From NCBI GenBank assembly GCA_030526935.1, contig JAUNBY010000017.1, positions 1-19,351 of the forward strand: DNA of 19,351 nt. The letters are read 5' to 3'. Origin of the DNA: Clostridia bacterium (GTDB lineage Bacteria > Bacillota > Clostridia > Christensenellales > Aristaeellaceae). A program made the position numbers and the translations under genes. The first letter of the stretch is position 1, and each line of letters begins with the position of its first letter. The notes beneath the pieces are model-generated. The model was not told where the DNA came from. It was given only the letters and a program-made list of their open reading frames with translations, and ran no database searches. This document shows positions 1 through 6,474 of the stretch, one piece after another.

Positions 1-92
1 CCGGAAATATCGCAAGGCGTCTATAGTCTCGTAAAACAAGGGTGAATAGTAACCGTACCGACGTTAAATCTCGGTTCGAGCGAAAAAAGGGC

Positions 93-121
93 TTTACTTT
101 ATCCAACTAGCGTGATAAACT
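93..121 (+). promoter_or_regulatory. Possible promoter of the amino acid transporter operon
   Basis: TTTACT (93-98) and TAAACT (116-121) are separated by 17 bases, and a TG one base before the -10 hexamer gives an extended -10 element. Each hexamer matches the sigma-A consensus at only four of six positions, so this is a weak call. The rest of 1-155 shows no gene I can recognise. One frame is open from base 1 to a TGA at 43-45 and could be the tail of an upstream gene, but it is too short to judge. Confidence 0.35.
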
Positions 122-155
122 AATAGCATATTGAATATCAGGAGGCATGTTACCT

Positions 156-923
156 ATGAAAAGATTTACTGCCATATTACTGGCCGCGATGCTCGTTTTG
201 ACTTCGGCTTGCGCCTTTGCGGATGCTCGCACGTTTATAGTGGGCTTCGACCCGGATTACGCGCCCTATTCTTACATGGGCGACGACGGCAGCTATACGG
301 GATATGACATAGAGATGGCGAAGGCTCTTTGCGAAAAACTCGGCTGGACCTATTCCGAATACGCGGTCAACTGGGATACGAAGGATCTCGAACTGAACGC
401 CTATGCCTGCGACTGCATCTGGTCGGGCTTCACCATCAACGGCCGCGAGGACGATTACGCCTGGTCTTATCCTTATGTGGACAACAGCCAGGTGATCCTC
501 ACCCGCGCCGATACCGGAATAACAACCGTCGCCGACCTCGCCGGAAGGGTAGTGGGAGTTCAGGTCGCCACTTCCGCCCTCGAACTGTTGGAGGGCGAGC
601 TTAGCTCCATTCGCGACACCTTCGCCGACCTCACCCAGTTCAACAGCTACCTCACCGCCGTCACCGAGCTGCAGGCCGGCGCCATCGACGCCATCGCCAT
701 CGACATCGGCGTCGCGCAGTTCTATGTAAATTCCTATGCGGATCTCGTGATACTCGACGAAACCCTGGCCACCGAACAGTACGGCGTAGGCTTCAGGGTA
801 GACGATACCGCGCTTCGCGACGAGTTCAACGAGGGGCTTATGTCCCTGGTCGCGGACGGCACCTATGCCGAACTTGCCGAGAAATACGGCCTGTCCGACT
901 TCATCTGCCTGACCGCCGAATAA
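156..923 (+). CDS. Polar amino acid ABC transporter substrate-binding protein (family 3)
   Basis: This is the extracytoplasmic binding protein of an amino acid importer, 255 residues, a normal size for family 3 solute-binding proteins. The N-terminus MKRFTAILLAAMLVLTSACA is a signal sequence. Cleavage after AFADA by signal peptidase I looks more likely than lipidation, because the residues before the Cys (LTSAC) make a poor lipobox. The mature part begins with the family pattern VGFDPDYAPYSY and GYDIEMAKAL, and later shows the usual two-lobe layout with DLAGRVVGVQ near the hinge. An in-frame ATG at 147 sits only one base after the AGGAGG ribosome site (140-145). The ATG at 156 has ten bases of spacing and leads directly into the signal peptide, so I chose it. 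Permease and ATPase genes follow on the same strand. The ligand cannot be read from the sequence; the downstream racemase suggests a polar amino acid. Confidence 0.9.
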   Translation: MKRFTAILLAAMLVLTSACAFADARTFIVGFDPDYAPYSYMGDDGSYTGYDIEMAKALCEKLGWTYSEYAVNWDTKDLELNAYACDCIWSGFTINGREDDYAWSYPYVDNSQVILTRADTGITTVADLAGRVVGVQVATSALELLEGELSSIRDTFADLTQFNSYLTAVTELQAGAIDAIAIDIGVAQFYVNSYADLVILDETLATEQYGVGFRVDDTALRDEFNEGLMSLVADGTYAELAEKYGLSDFICLTAE

Positions 924-939
924 TCGTACACATATATAA

Positions 940-960
940 GGCGGGTGCTACGCACCCGCC
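940..960 (+). terminator. Intercistronic stem-loop between binding protein and permease genes
   Basis: GGCGGGTGC (940-948) and GCACCCGCC (952-960) form a perfect 9-bp GC-rich stem with a 3-base loop. The stretch after it, AAAATTTTG, is only a weak U-tract. Hairpins placed between a binding protein gene and its permease gene commonly protect the upstream mRNA or attenuate read-through, which lets the binding protein be made in excess over the membrane parts. That role is inferred here from position and structure. Confidence 0.7.
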
Positions 961-987
961 AAAATTTTGTGATTTGGGGGATAAATT

Positions 988-1635
988 ATGTCGTTTGCTA
1001 CTATGCTGTCCAAGATGAGCGAAGGCATGCTGCGCGCGGGCGGCATATTCTTTTTAACGCTTATATTTTCGCTTCCGCTCAGCGTTCTGGTGTCTCTGGG
1101 GCGAATGTCAAAGAACAAGGTCGTCAAAAACATATTTCGCGTATACATCTCAATAATGCGCGGAACGCCCTTGATGCTTCAACTGATCGCCGTGTATTTC
1201 GGCCCCTATTACCTTTTCGGAATAAACATATCTGGCTACCGGTTTTTCGCGGTCATAATAGGCTTTACCATCAACTACGCCGCCTACTTCGCCGAGATAT
1301 TCCGCTCCGGCGTCGAGTCCATGCCCGTCGGACAATACGAAGCCGCGAACGTTCTTGGATATACCAAGGTTCAGACATTCATGCGCATAATACTTCCTCA
1401 GGTCATAAAGCGCATATTGCCGTCTGTCACAAACGAGGTCGTGACGCTCGTCAAAGACACCTCGTTGGCCTTCACCCTCGCTTATCAGGAGGTATTCTCA
1501 ATCGCAAAACAGATTGCCGCGTCGCAAACGTCGTTTTTGCCATTTGTCATCGCCGGCGTATTTTATTATATATGCAACGCGCTCGTGGCATTCCTCATGG
1601 AATCGCTCGAGAACAAACTGCGCTATTACCGCTAA
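988..1635 (+). CDS. Amino acid ABC transporter permease (HisM/GlnP family)
   Basis: This is an integral membrane permease subunit of 215 residues, typical of polar amino acid importers. The N-terminal part carries a long hydrophobic segment (GGIFFLTLIFSLPLSVLVSL), followed by RGTPLMLQL, a hallmark of the HisMQ/GlnP permeases. The EAA-type loop that docks onto the ATPase is visible in AYFAEIFRSGVESMPVGQYE, continuing to AANVLGYTKVQTFMRIILPQ. Near the C-terminus are LVKDTSLAFTLAYQEVF and a last membrane segment. A GGGGG ribosome site (976-980) lies seven bases before the ATG. Only one permease gene is present, so it probably works as a homodimer. It lies downstream of the stem-loop at 940-960 and 12 bp before the ATPase gene. 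Confidence 0.93.
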   Translation: MSFATMLSKMSEGMLRAGGIFFLTLIFSLPLSVLVSLGRMSKNKVVKNIFRVYISIMRGTPLMLQLIAVYFGPYYLFGINISGYRFFAVIIGFTINYAAYFAEIFRSGVESMPVGQYEAANVLGYTKVQTFMRIILPQVIKRILPSVTNEVVTLVKDTSLAFTLAYQEVFSIAKQIAASQTSFLPFVIAGVFYYICNALVAFLMESLENKLRYYR

Positions 1636-1647
1636 GGAGGCCGCACA

Positions 1648-2409
1648 ATGAAGATTTTGCAGATAAACAATTGCCGAAAGCATTTCGACGGCCTCGAGGT
1701 CATAAACGATATATCGCTGTCGGTAGACGAAAGCCAGGTCGTTTCGATCATAGGCCCTTCAGGTTCCGGAAAGTCGACGCTTTTGCGCTGCGCGACGCTT
1801 TTGGAGACCATGGACGGAGGCGACCTGATATATCTTGGCAAATACGCCGCGAAGCAGGATGAAACGGGCAGGTCGATATACGCCTCTAACGCCGAGCTTG
1901 CCAAAATAAGGCACAATTTCGGCCTGGTATTCCAAAATTTTAACCTGTTTCCGCACTATTCGGTTTTGAAAAACCTGATGGAAGCCCCCGTACTCGTTCA
2001 AAATCGCCCCGCCAAAGAGGTCAGGGAAGAGGCGCTCGCGCTTTTGGACAAAATGGGACTGTCCGACAAGGTGGACGCCTATCCCTACCAGCTCTCCGGC
2101 GGCCAGCAGCAGCGCGTATCCATAGCGCGCGCGCTCGCCATGAATCCCAAGATACTCTTCTTCGACGAGCCGACTTCCGCGCTCGACCCCGAATTGACGG
2201 GCGAAATACTTAGGGTCATACGCGATTTGGCCAGGGAGAAGATGACCATGGTTATAGTCACGCACGAGATGCAGTTCGCGCGCGACGTGTCCGACTACGT
2301 GATATTCATGGACAACGGGCTTATAGTCGAGCAGGGCAAGCCCGACGACGTGATAAACCATCCCGGTCAGGCCAGAACCGTTCAATTCCTCAGCCGCTTT
2401 TCGCAATGA
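1648..2409 (+). CDS. Amino acid ABC transporter ATP-binding protein (GlnQ/HisP family)
   Basis: This is the cytoplasmic ATPase that powers the importer, 253 residues, normal for the family. Motifs are complete and in order: Walker A GPSGSGKS (36-43), Q-loop VFQNFNLFPH (Gln96), signature LSGGQQQR (149-156), Walker B ILFFDE (169-174) followed by the D-loop SALD, and the switch histidine in VTHEM (His206). The FNLFPH and signature patterns are those of polar amino acid transporters. Its AAGGAGG ribosome site (1634-1640) overlaps the permease stop codon, with seven bases before the ATG. The gene ends in ATGA, so its stop overlaps the start of the racemase gene by 4 bp, which implies translational coupling. 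Confidence 0.95.
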   Translation: MKILQINNCRKHFDGLEVINDISLSVDESQVVSIIGPSGSGKSTLLRCATLLETMDGGDLIYLGKYAAKQDETGRSIYASNAELAKIRHNFGLVFQNFNLFPHYSVLKNLMEAPVLVQNRPAKEVREEALALLDKMGLSDKVDAYPYQLSGGQQQRVSIARALAMNPKILFFDEPTSALDPELTGEILRVIRDLAREKMTMVIVTHEMQFARDVSDYVIFMDNGLIVEQGKPDDVINHPGQARTVQFLSRFSQ

Positions 2410-3191
2410 AGCTGGATTTTGTAAAGATAAGTCCCGCGGGAAATACGACGATATTGATTACATCCCCCGTCGAGCCGCGCCTTCGCGCGGAAATTTCTGC
2501 AGCGGTTATGAAAGACGATAGCGTTGCGGGCGAACAGGTGGGCTTTCTCGTAAAGCCCACACGCTCCGATGCCGCGATAAGGCTTGAGATGATGGGCGGG
2601 GAGTTCTGCGCCAACGCGACCATGGCGGCCTGCGCGTATCTGGCCAGGCGCGACGGGATCGGCGATACTGAAAAAACCTATGGCATAGAGGTTTCGGGTT
2701 GTCCGTTACCCCTGCCCGCCAAAGTGCGAAGCATGGACGGGGGATATGTTTCGCGCGTTCCGATGCCGCTTCCGGCTGTATTCGATATTATCGAAATACG
2801 CGGACAGTCCCTGCCTGTCGTCCATCTTCCCGGCATATCCCACGTCATTGTCCCTCGACAGTGGAGCGAGAGCTTTGCAAAGGACGATATACGCAATCTG
2901 GCGGGGCGCGTACATAGCGACGCTTTCGGCCTTATGTTTTACGCGAACGCGCAGATGAAGCCCTTCGTATATGTCAAATCCACCGACACCGCCGTGTGGG
3001 AGGGCGCCTGCGGCTCAGGCTCAGCCGCCGTCGCAGCGTACCTGTCCAGATCCGAGGGGGAAAGCCGCGTATCGATATCCCAGCCCGGAGGTGTCGTCGA
3101 GGCGTTCGCGAGATGCGAAAAAGGCGATGTGCGATTCCTGTCGATAAGCGTCCGATCCTTAATAACCGTCGAGGGTAAGGTTTATATTTGA
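2406..3191 (+). CDS. CntK/DapF-superfamily amino acid racemase, histidine racemase candidate
   Basis: This 261-residue protein belongs to the PLP-independent, two-cysteine racemase/epimerase fold of diaminopimelate epimerase. The two expected catalytic cysteines are present: Cys68 in GGEFCANATMA and Cys202 in EGACGSGSAAVAAY. The patterns EQVGFLV, GGEFCANATM, VSGC and QPGGVVEA resemble, from memory, the staphylococcal histidine racemase CntK more than true DapF. The N-terminal AGNTTI replaces the GNDF motif of DapF, which argues against diaminopimelate as substrate. It is the last gene of the transporter operon and starts inside the ATPase gene (ATGA overlap). The likely role is to interconvert L and D forms of the imported amino acid in the cytoplasm. 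Metallophore partners (CntL- or CntM-like genes) are not in the window. The family is well supported; the substrate is a guess. Confidence 0.82.
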   Translation: MKLDFVKISPAGNTTILITSPVEPRLRAEISAAVMKDDSVAGEQVGFLVKPTRSDAAIRLEMMGGEFCANATMAACAYLARRDGIGDTEKTYGIEVSGCPLPLPAKVRSMDGGYVSRVPMPLPAVFDIIEIRGQSLPVVHLPGISHVIVPRQWSESFAKDDIRNLAGRVHSDAFGLMFYANAQMKPFVYVKSTDTAVWEGACGSGSAAVAAYLSRSEGESRVSISQPGGVVEAFARCEKGDVRFLSISVRSLITVEGKVYI

Positions 3192-3202
3192 ATTGCGCGT
3201 CA

Positions 3203-3226
3203 ATGCCCCGCGATATCGCGGGGCAT
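3203..3226 (+). terminator. Perfect palindrome after the racemase gene, probable transcript end
   Basis: ATGCCCCGCGAT is followed directly by its exact reverse complement, giving a 24-base perfect palindrome that would fold with an ATAT tip and a stem rich in GC. It lies 11 bases after the racemase stop codon. No T-run follows, so it is not a textbook intrinsic terminator. It could be a Rho-dependent or 3'-end-protecting hairpin, or a dimer-binding site. Confidence 0.55.
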
Positions 3227-3306
3227 ATGCTATTGACACCGGCTGCTTATAAAATATGCCCATATTTTGGACAAAAATTCTTTCGGCACAAATAGTTACA
3301 AATGTA

Positions 3307-3335
3307 TTGCAATATGAGATTAAATCATGTATAAT
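3307..3335 (+). promoter_or_regulatory. Sigma-A type promoter of the Spo0A-like gene
   Basis: TTGCAA (3307-3312) and a perfect TATAAT (3330-3335) are 17 bases apart. The predicted start of transcription is about 3342, leaving a leader of roughly 44 bases before the ATG at 3386. The same hexamer pair and spacing occur upstream of mnmA. Confidence 0.8.
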
Positions 3336-3385
3336 CGATGTCATTGATATTACTTAGACAATCGCGATGCATTTGGAGGGGTTTT

Positions 3386-4144
3386 ATGACGAACGTGCTG
3401 ATTGCGAATCCGAACGTCGCTATATGCGAGGCATTGGCGAAATACCTTGAAGGATGCGACGGCGTAGACGCGGTAAAGCATGCCGTTACACAAACGGATT
3501 TTGAAAATACGCTTGCTACTATGGCGCCGAACATTCTCATAATCGACGCGGACTTTCCCGACGGCGACGGACTTGAGTTCGTAGCCGGAATACGCGCGAG
3601 GAGGAGTTGCGACGGCATACGCGTAATACTCATAGCGGACGAGATGACCGACGAGATGATTACGCAAACGATGGAACTGGGCGTGGATTATTGTATGCTC
3701 AAACCCGTAAAACCGACGGATTTGTACGAGAGGGTACAGATGGTCAGCCAGTCTCCGGCCAGGAAGCTTCCTACGCCAAGAAGATCCAACAGGCGGTTTT
3801 ACATCCACGCGAACAGCCTGCTCAACGAATACGCCGTAAAAGCGAACGTGAGCGGGTATCGGTATCTGCGAATGGCGCTGCAAATATCGGTGAAGCACCG
3901 GGAGCAGAGCAGGCTTATGCTGACAAAGCAGGTCTATCCGATTATAGCAAACCGCTATAACACCGATAGCGAACTGGTTGAGAAGGCCATACGCTGCGCG
4001 ATTTCAACCGCCTGGGACAATCGCCACAAAACGCGGTCGGGGATGAACGTTTTTGAGGCGAAGCCATGTAACGGTTATTTCATAGCGATACTTACGCAAA
4101 GACTGCTTAGCGAATACGAGTGGCAGATATATGACCTGGTATGA
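3386..4144 (+). CDS. Spo0A-like response regulator with a degenerate receiver domain
   Basis: The protein has 252 residues: a receiver-like domain (about 1-120), a linker, and a Spo0A C-terminal DNA-binding domain (about 145-245). The latter is recognised by SGYRYLRMALQISV, KQVYPIIANRYNT, VEKAIRCAISTAW and a late AKPCNGYFIA, which parallel the Spo0A effector domain. The receiver keeps the phosphorylatable Asp54 (LIIDADFPDGDG) and Lys106 (CMLKPVKP). The acidic pair that binds magnesium is replaced by Asn8-Pro9, and the conserved Thr/Ser is Ala84. Phosphorylation may therefore be weak or absent. GGAGGGG (3375-3381) is well spaced for ATG 3386; an earlier in-frame start near the promoter is not plausible. 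It is transcribed alone, convergent to sigH. It may be the master sporulation regulator of this lineage or a diverged paralogue. Confidence 0.85.
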   Translation: MTNVLIANPNVAICEALAKYLEGCDGVDAVKHAVTQTDFENTLATMAPNILIIDADFPDGDGLEFVAGIRARRSCDGIRVILIADEMTDEMITQTMELGVDYCMLKPVKPTDLYERVQMVSQSPARKLPTPRRSNRRFYIHANSLLNEYAVKANVSGYRYLRMALQISVKHREQSRLMLTKQVYPIIANRYNTDSELVEKAIRCAISTAWDNRHKTRSGMNVFEAKPCNGYFIAILTQRLLSEYEWQIYDLV

Positions 4145-4160
4145 CGGCGCTAATAATTAT

Positions 4161-4195
4161 AAACGGGCGGGCGCGATAAGCGTCCGTCCGTTTTT
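4161..4195 (+). terminator. Intrinsic terminator of the Spo0A-like gene, possibly bidirectional
   Basis: AAACGGGCGGGCGC (4161-4174) pairs with GCGTCCGTCCGTTT (4180-4193) through 14 pairs, two of them G-U, around a GATAA loop. The 3' arm runs into TTTTT (4191-4195), so this is a classic intrinsic terminator on the plus strand. On the minus strand the sequence after the stem is AT-rich, so it may also end the sigH transcript. Confidence 0.85.
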
Positions 4196-4253
4196 CGAGC
4201 GTCGCGATATTGCTTTTAGCGGTTGTAAATCTCAGCGTGCTCTTACGCGATTC

Positions 4254-4883
4254 TCAGTTCATGCTTTCGGCTTTTTCCTCGAGGTATTTTTGCAGTTTGC
4301 GCTTTACGCGCTGAAGCGCGTTGTCTATGGCCTTTACGTGCCGTCCTATGTCCTGCGAAATCTCCTGATAGCTCTTCCCTTCCAGATAGCTCAACAACGC
4401 GCGCTTTTCGAGCGGCGAGAGCATTTCGCTCATCCTCGACTCTATCGATGATACGTCCTCGCGGCTTATCAGCATCTGTTCGGGGTTGGATTCCCAGTTT
4501 TCGGTGATTACGTCCAAAAGAGTGTGGTCGCTGTCGCCGTCGTATATGGGGCGGTTGAGGGAGACATAGCTGTTAAGGGGGATGTGCTTTTGCCGGGTCG
4601 CGGACTTGATGGCGGTTATGATCTGTCGCGTGACGCAAAGCTCGGCAAACGCGTGAAACGACGTTTGCCTGTCGCTTTTATAATCGCGTATAGCCTTATA
4701 AAGGCCTATCATTCCCTCCTGCACGATATCCTCGTGATCGGCGCCGATGAGGAAATAGCTGCGCGCGCGGCCTCTGACGAAATTCTTATACTTGTTGAAC
4801 AGATACTCGAGCGCAGCGCCGTCGGATTGCTGAGCGAGGGCTACTACATCGTCGTCGTTCATTTCATCGTATTTTTCGTTCAA
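4254..4883 (-). CDS. sigH: RNA polymerase sigma-H factor (Spo0H)
   Basis: This sigma-70 family factor of 209 residues directs RNA polymerase to early stationary-phase and sporulation promoters in Firmicutes. Region 2 is seen in EYLFNKYKNFVRGRARSYFL and HEDIVQEGMIGLYKAIRDY. FAELCVTRQIITAIKSATRQ and KHIPLNSYVSLNRPIYD are nearly diagnostic of SigH. Region 4 helix-turn-helix is in LSPLEKRALLSYLEGKSYQE and HVKAIDNALQRVKRKL. The start is TTG at 4883, six bases after a GGGGGA ribosome site; the next in-frame ATG (4862) has no such site. It lies 18 bp after rlmB, the neighbourhood known from Bacillus (mrnC-rlmB-yacP-sigH), with yacP missing. Confidence 0.95.
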   Translation of the reverse strand: MNEKYDEMNDDDVVALAQQSDGAALEYLFNKYKNFVRGRARSYFLIGADHEDIVQEGMIGLYKAIRDYKSDRQTSFHAFAELCVTRQIITAIKSATRQKHIPLNSYVSLNRPIYDGDSDHTLLDVITENWESNPEQMLISREDVSSIESRMSEMLSPLEKRALLSYLEGKSYQEISQDIGRHVKAIDNALQRVKRKLQKYLEEKAESMN

Positions 4884-4901
4884 AGCGCTTCCCCCTTTTT
4901 C

Positions 4902-6101
4902 TCAGCTTCGCCTGGCTCTGGCGATTTCGTAAAGCATTATGCCCGCGGCTACGGAGGCGTTAAACGAGGATATATGCCCCGTCATGGGTATAGTCGCCAG
5001 CTGGTCGCAATTATTCCTGACGAGGCGCGATATTCCGTCCTCCTCGGCTCCAATGACAAGAGCCATGGGGCCTTTTAAATTACAGGAGTCGAGCGGCTGT
5101 CCGTCCATCACGCATCCCGTTACCCATACGCCGCGGGACTTTAACTGCTCTATAGCGCGGTTGAGGTTGACCTCGCGGGCGACCTTTATATAGTTAAACG
5201 CCCCGGCAGACGCCTTTACCGCGGAAGGAGTAAGTCCCACCGAACGCCTGTAAGGTATTATTATACCGTGCGCCCCGATGCATTCCGCGGTTCGGGCGAT
5301 CGCGCCAAGGTTGTGAGGGTCGGTCACGCCGTCGAGTATCACGATGAACGGGTCTTCTCCCCTCTCCCCCGCGAGGTCGAATATATCCTCTACCGAAGAA
5401 TACTCGGCGGCGGATACATAGCCTATCATCCCCTGATGATTCGGGTATAACGCGTCCAGCCTGCGGCGGTCTACGTATTGCACGACCACGCCTCTTTCGC
5501 GGGCGAGAGCGAGTATCTCCCTCGCGGAGCCTGTGAGTTCCGCGTCGGATACAAGCAGCTTTTCAAAAGACCTCCCCGATTTAAGAGCTTCGCGTATGGG
5601 ATTGCGCCCCGCTATGAGGTTATCCTGAGCGTCCGCTTCCCATACGGGCTTGTCATATTCAAATCGCGGGGGTCTGTCTCCCGGATGCTGCGGGCTGTCC
5701 GGGCGCGGGGGCGCGGGTCTGTCGGGATACGCGGGCCTTCCGGGAGCCGCGGGCATTGGCGGCTTTCCGGGACGCGGCCTGTCGTCAAAGCGCGGCGGCC
5801 TGTCCGGACGCGGAGGCATGTCGCCGTGACGCGGCTTGTCTTCGAATCTTCCCTTATACTCGCGCGGAGGACGCTGTTCAAAGCGCGGCTTGTCGTCATG
5901 CCTTCCCTGCGCGGGATAGCGCTTTTTATCCGCGTACTGCGGCTGCGCGCCTCTGGGCGCAGCGTTGAAATGAGGATCTCCCGCATAACGCTTCTTATCG
6001 TCCGCGCGACGCTCCTGGGCGGGCGGTATCGGATACTTTGAAGGGTTGGATTTGCGCGGGGGCTGTCCCTTTTTGAAATCAGGACGCTTATAATCGGGCA
6101 T
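4902..6101 (-). CDS. rlmB: 23S rRNA (guanosine-2'-O)-methyltransferase RlmB with a long disordered N-terminus
   Basis: This SPOUT-class methyltransferase acts on 23S rRNA (G2251 in E. coli numbering). The catalytic part covers about residues 160-399, close to the usual full RlmB length: substrate-binding domain from NLIAGRNPIREALKSG, then SPOUT motifs VTDPHNLGAIARTAE, LVIGAEEDGISRLV and IPMTGHISSFNASVAAGI. Residues 1-155 are an extra low-complexity segment rich in Pro, Arg, Asp and Lys, with recurring pieces such as PPRFDDRPRP, likely disordered and RNA-binding. I chose ATG 6101, which has AAGGAG seven bases upstream; a TTG at 6119 is also in frame but lies within the mrnC gene end and has no ribosome site. 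It sits 10 bp after mrnC and 18 bp before sigH. Confidence 0.93.
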   Translation of the reverse strand: MPDYKRPDFKKGQPPRKSNPSKYPIPPAQERRADDKKRYAGDPHFNAAPRGAQPQYADKKRYPAQGRHDDKPRFEQRPPREYKGRFEDKPRHGDMPPRPDRPPRFDDRPRPGKPPMPAAPGRPAYPDRPAPPRPDSPQHPGDRPPRFEYDKPVWEADAQDNLIAGRNPIREALKSGRSFEKLLVSDAELTGSAREILALARERGVVVQYVDRRRLDALYPNHQGMIGYVSAAEYSSVEDIFDLAGERGEDPFIVILDGVTDPHNLGAIARTAECIGAHGIIIPYRRSVGLTPSAVKASAGAFNYIKVAREVNLNRAIEQLKSRGVWVTGCVMDGQPLDSCNLKGPMALVIGAEEDGISRLVRNNCDQLATIPMTGHISSFNASVAAGIMLYEIARARRS

Positions 6102-6111
6102 ATGCTTCTCC

Positions 6112-6474
6112 TTAGTCAAGGCCGTCGAGGGCCTTGTTCATCAACTCGTCGATTCTGTCTACCTGTCCGTTCAGGTACAGATACCCTATAAGAGCCTCTA
6201 TCGCGGTCGCCATGTGATATTCGGCGATGCTCGCGTTTTTTGGCGGCGTCTGATGGGCATTGCGGGCGCGTTTGACGACGGCGGCTTCTTCGCCGGTCAA
6301 CTCGTCCTTTATGCGCTTGAGCGCCTCGGACTGCGCGTGGGCGCAAACCTGTTTTATCGCCCGCAGATGCATATCGCGCACCTTTTCGCCCTTTGTTATC
6401 AGCCTCGAGCGCACGTAAAGGTCGTAGACGCAGTCGCCTATATAGGCCAGCTCGAGGGATCCGGGAATCGTCAC
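6112..6474 (-). CDS. mrnC: Mini-ribonuclease III
   Basis: This 120-residue protein is the RNase III catalytic domain without a double-stranded RNA binding domain; in Bacillus it matures 23S rRNA ends. The family patterns LAYIGDCVYDLYVRSRL near the N-terminus (catalytic Asp14) and EYHMATAIEALIGYLYL near the C-terminus are clear, with KRARNAH between them. Length is slightly below the usual 130-140, because the N-terminus starts just before the first catalytic helix. The start is GTG at 6474 in a GTGA overlap with the rhamnulokinase stop, with no clear ribosome site, so its translation probably depends on coupling. The following rlmB begins 10 bp downstream. Confidence 0.93.
   Translation of the reverse strand: MTIPGSLELAYIGDCVYDLYVRSRLITKGEKVRDMHLRAIKQVCAHAQSEALKRIKDELTGEEAAVVKRARNAHQTPPKNASIAEYHMATAIEALIGYLYLNGQVDRIDELMNKALDGLD

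Noticed and set aside
1..146. Possible T-box, other riboswitch or tRNA before the amino acid transporter
   Set aside because: GGGTGAATAGTAACC and GGTTCGAG recall T-box and tRNA pieces, but there is no full T-box motif, no tRNA cloverleaf and no terminator hairpin.
945..1862. Long forward open frame of 305 codons over the permease and ATPase start
   Set aside because: It overlaps two well-recognised genes in another frame, has no ribosome site, and its Arg/His-rich translation resembles nothing.
2406..3191. Calling the racemase a true diaminopimelate epimerase
   Set aside because: The N-terminal GNDF motif is replaced, the cysteine motifs look like CntK, and the operon is a transporter rather than lysine synthesis.
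5478..6041. Open frame of 187 codons antisense to rlmB
   Set aside because: It is the mirror of the GC-rich repetitive N-terminus of rlmB, has no good ribosome site, and no recognisable domain.
5637..6041. The repetitive stretch as a CRISPR or tandem repeat array
   Set aside because: The repeats are short, irregular and in frame, encoding the low-complexity tail of RlmB, with no spacer-repeat regularity.
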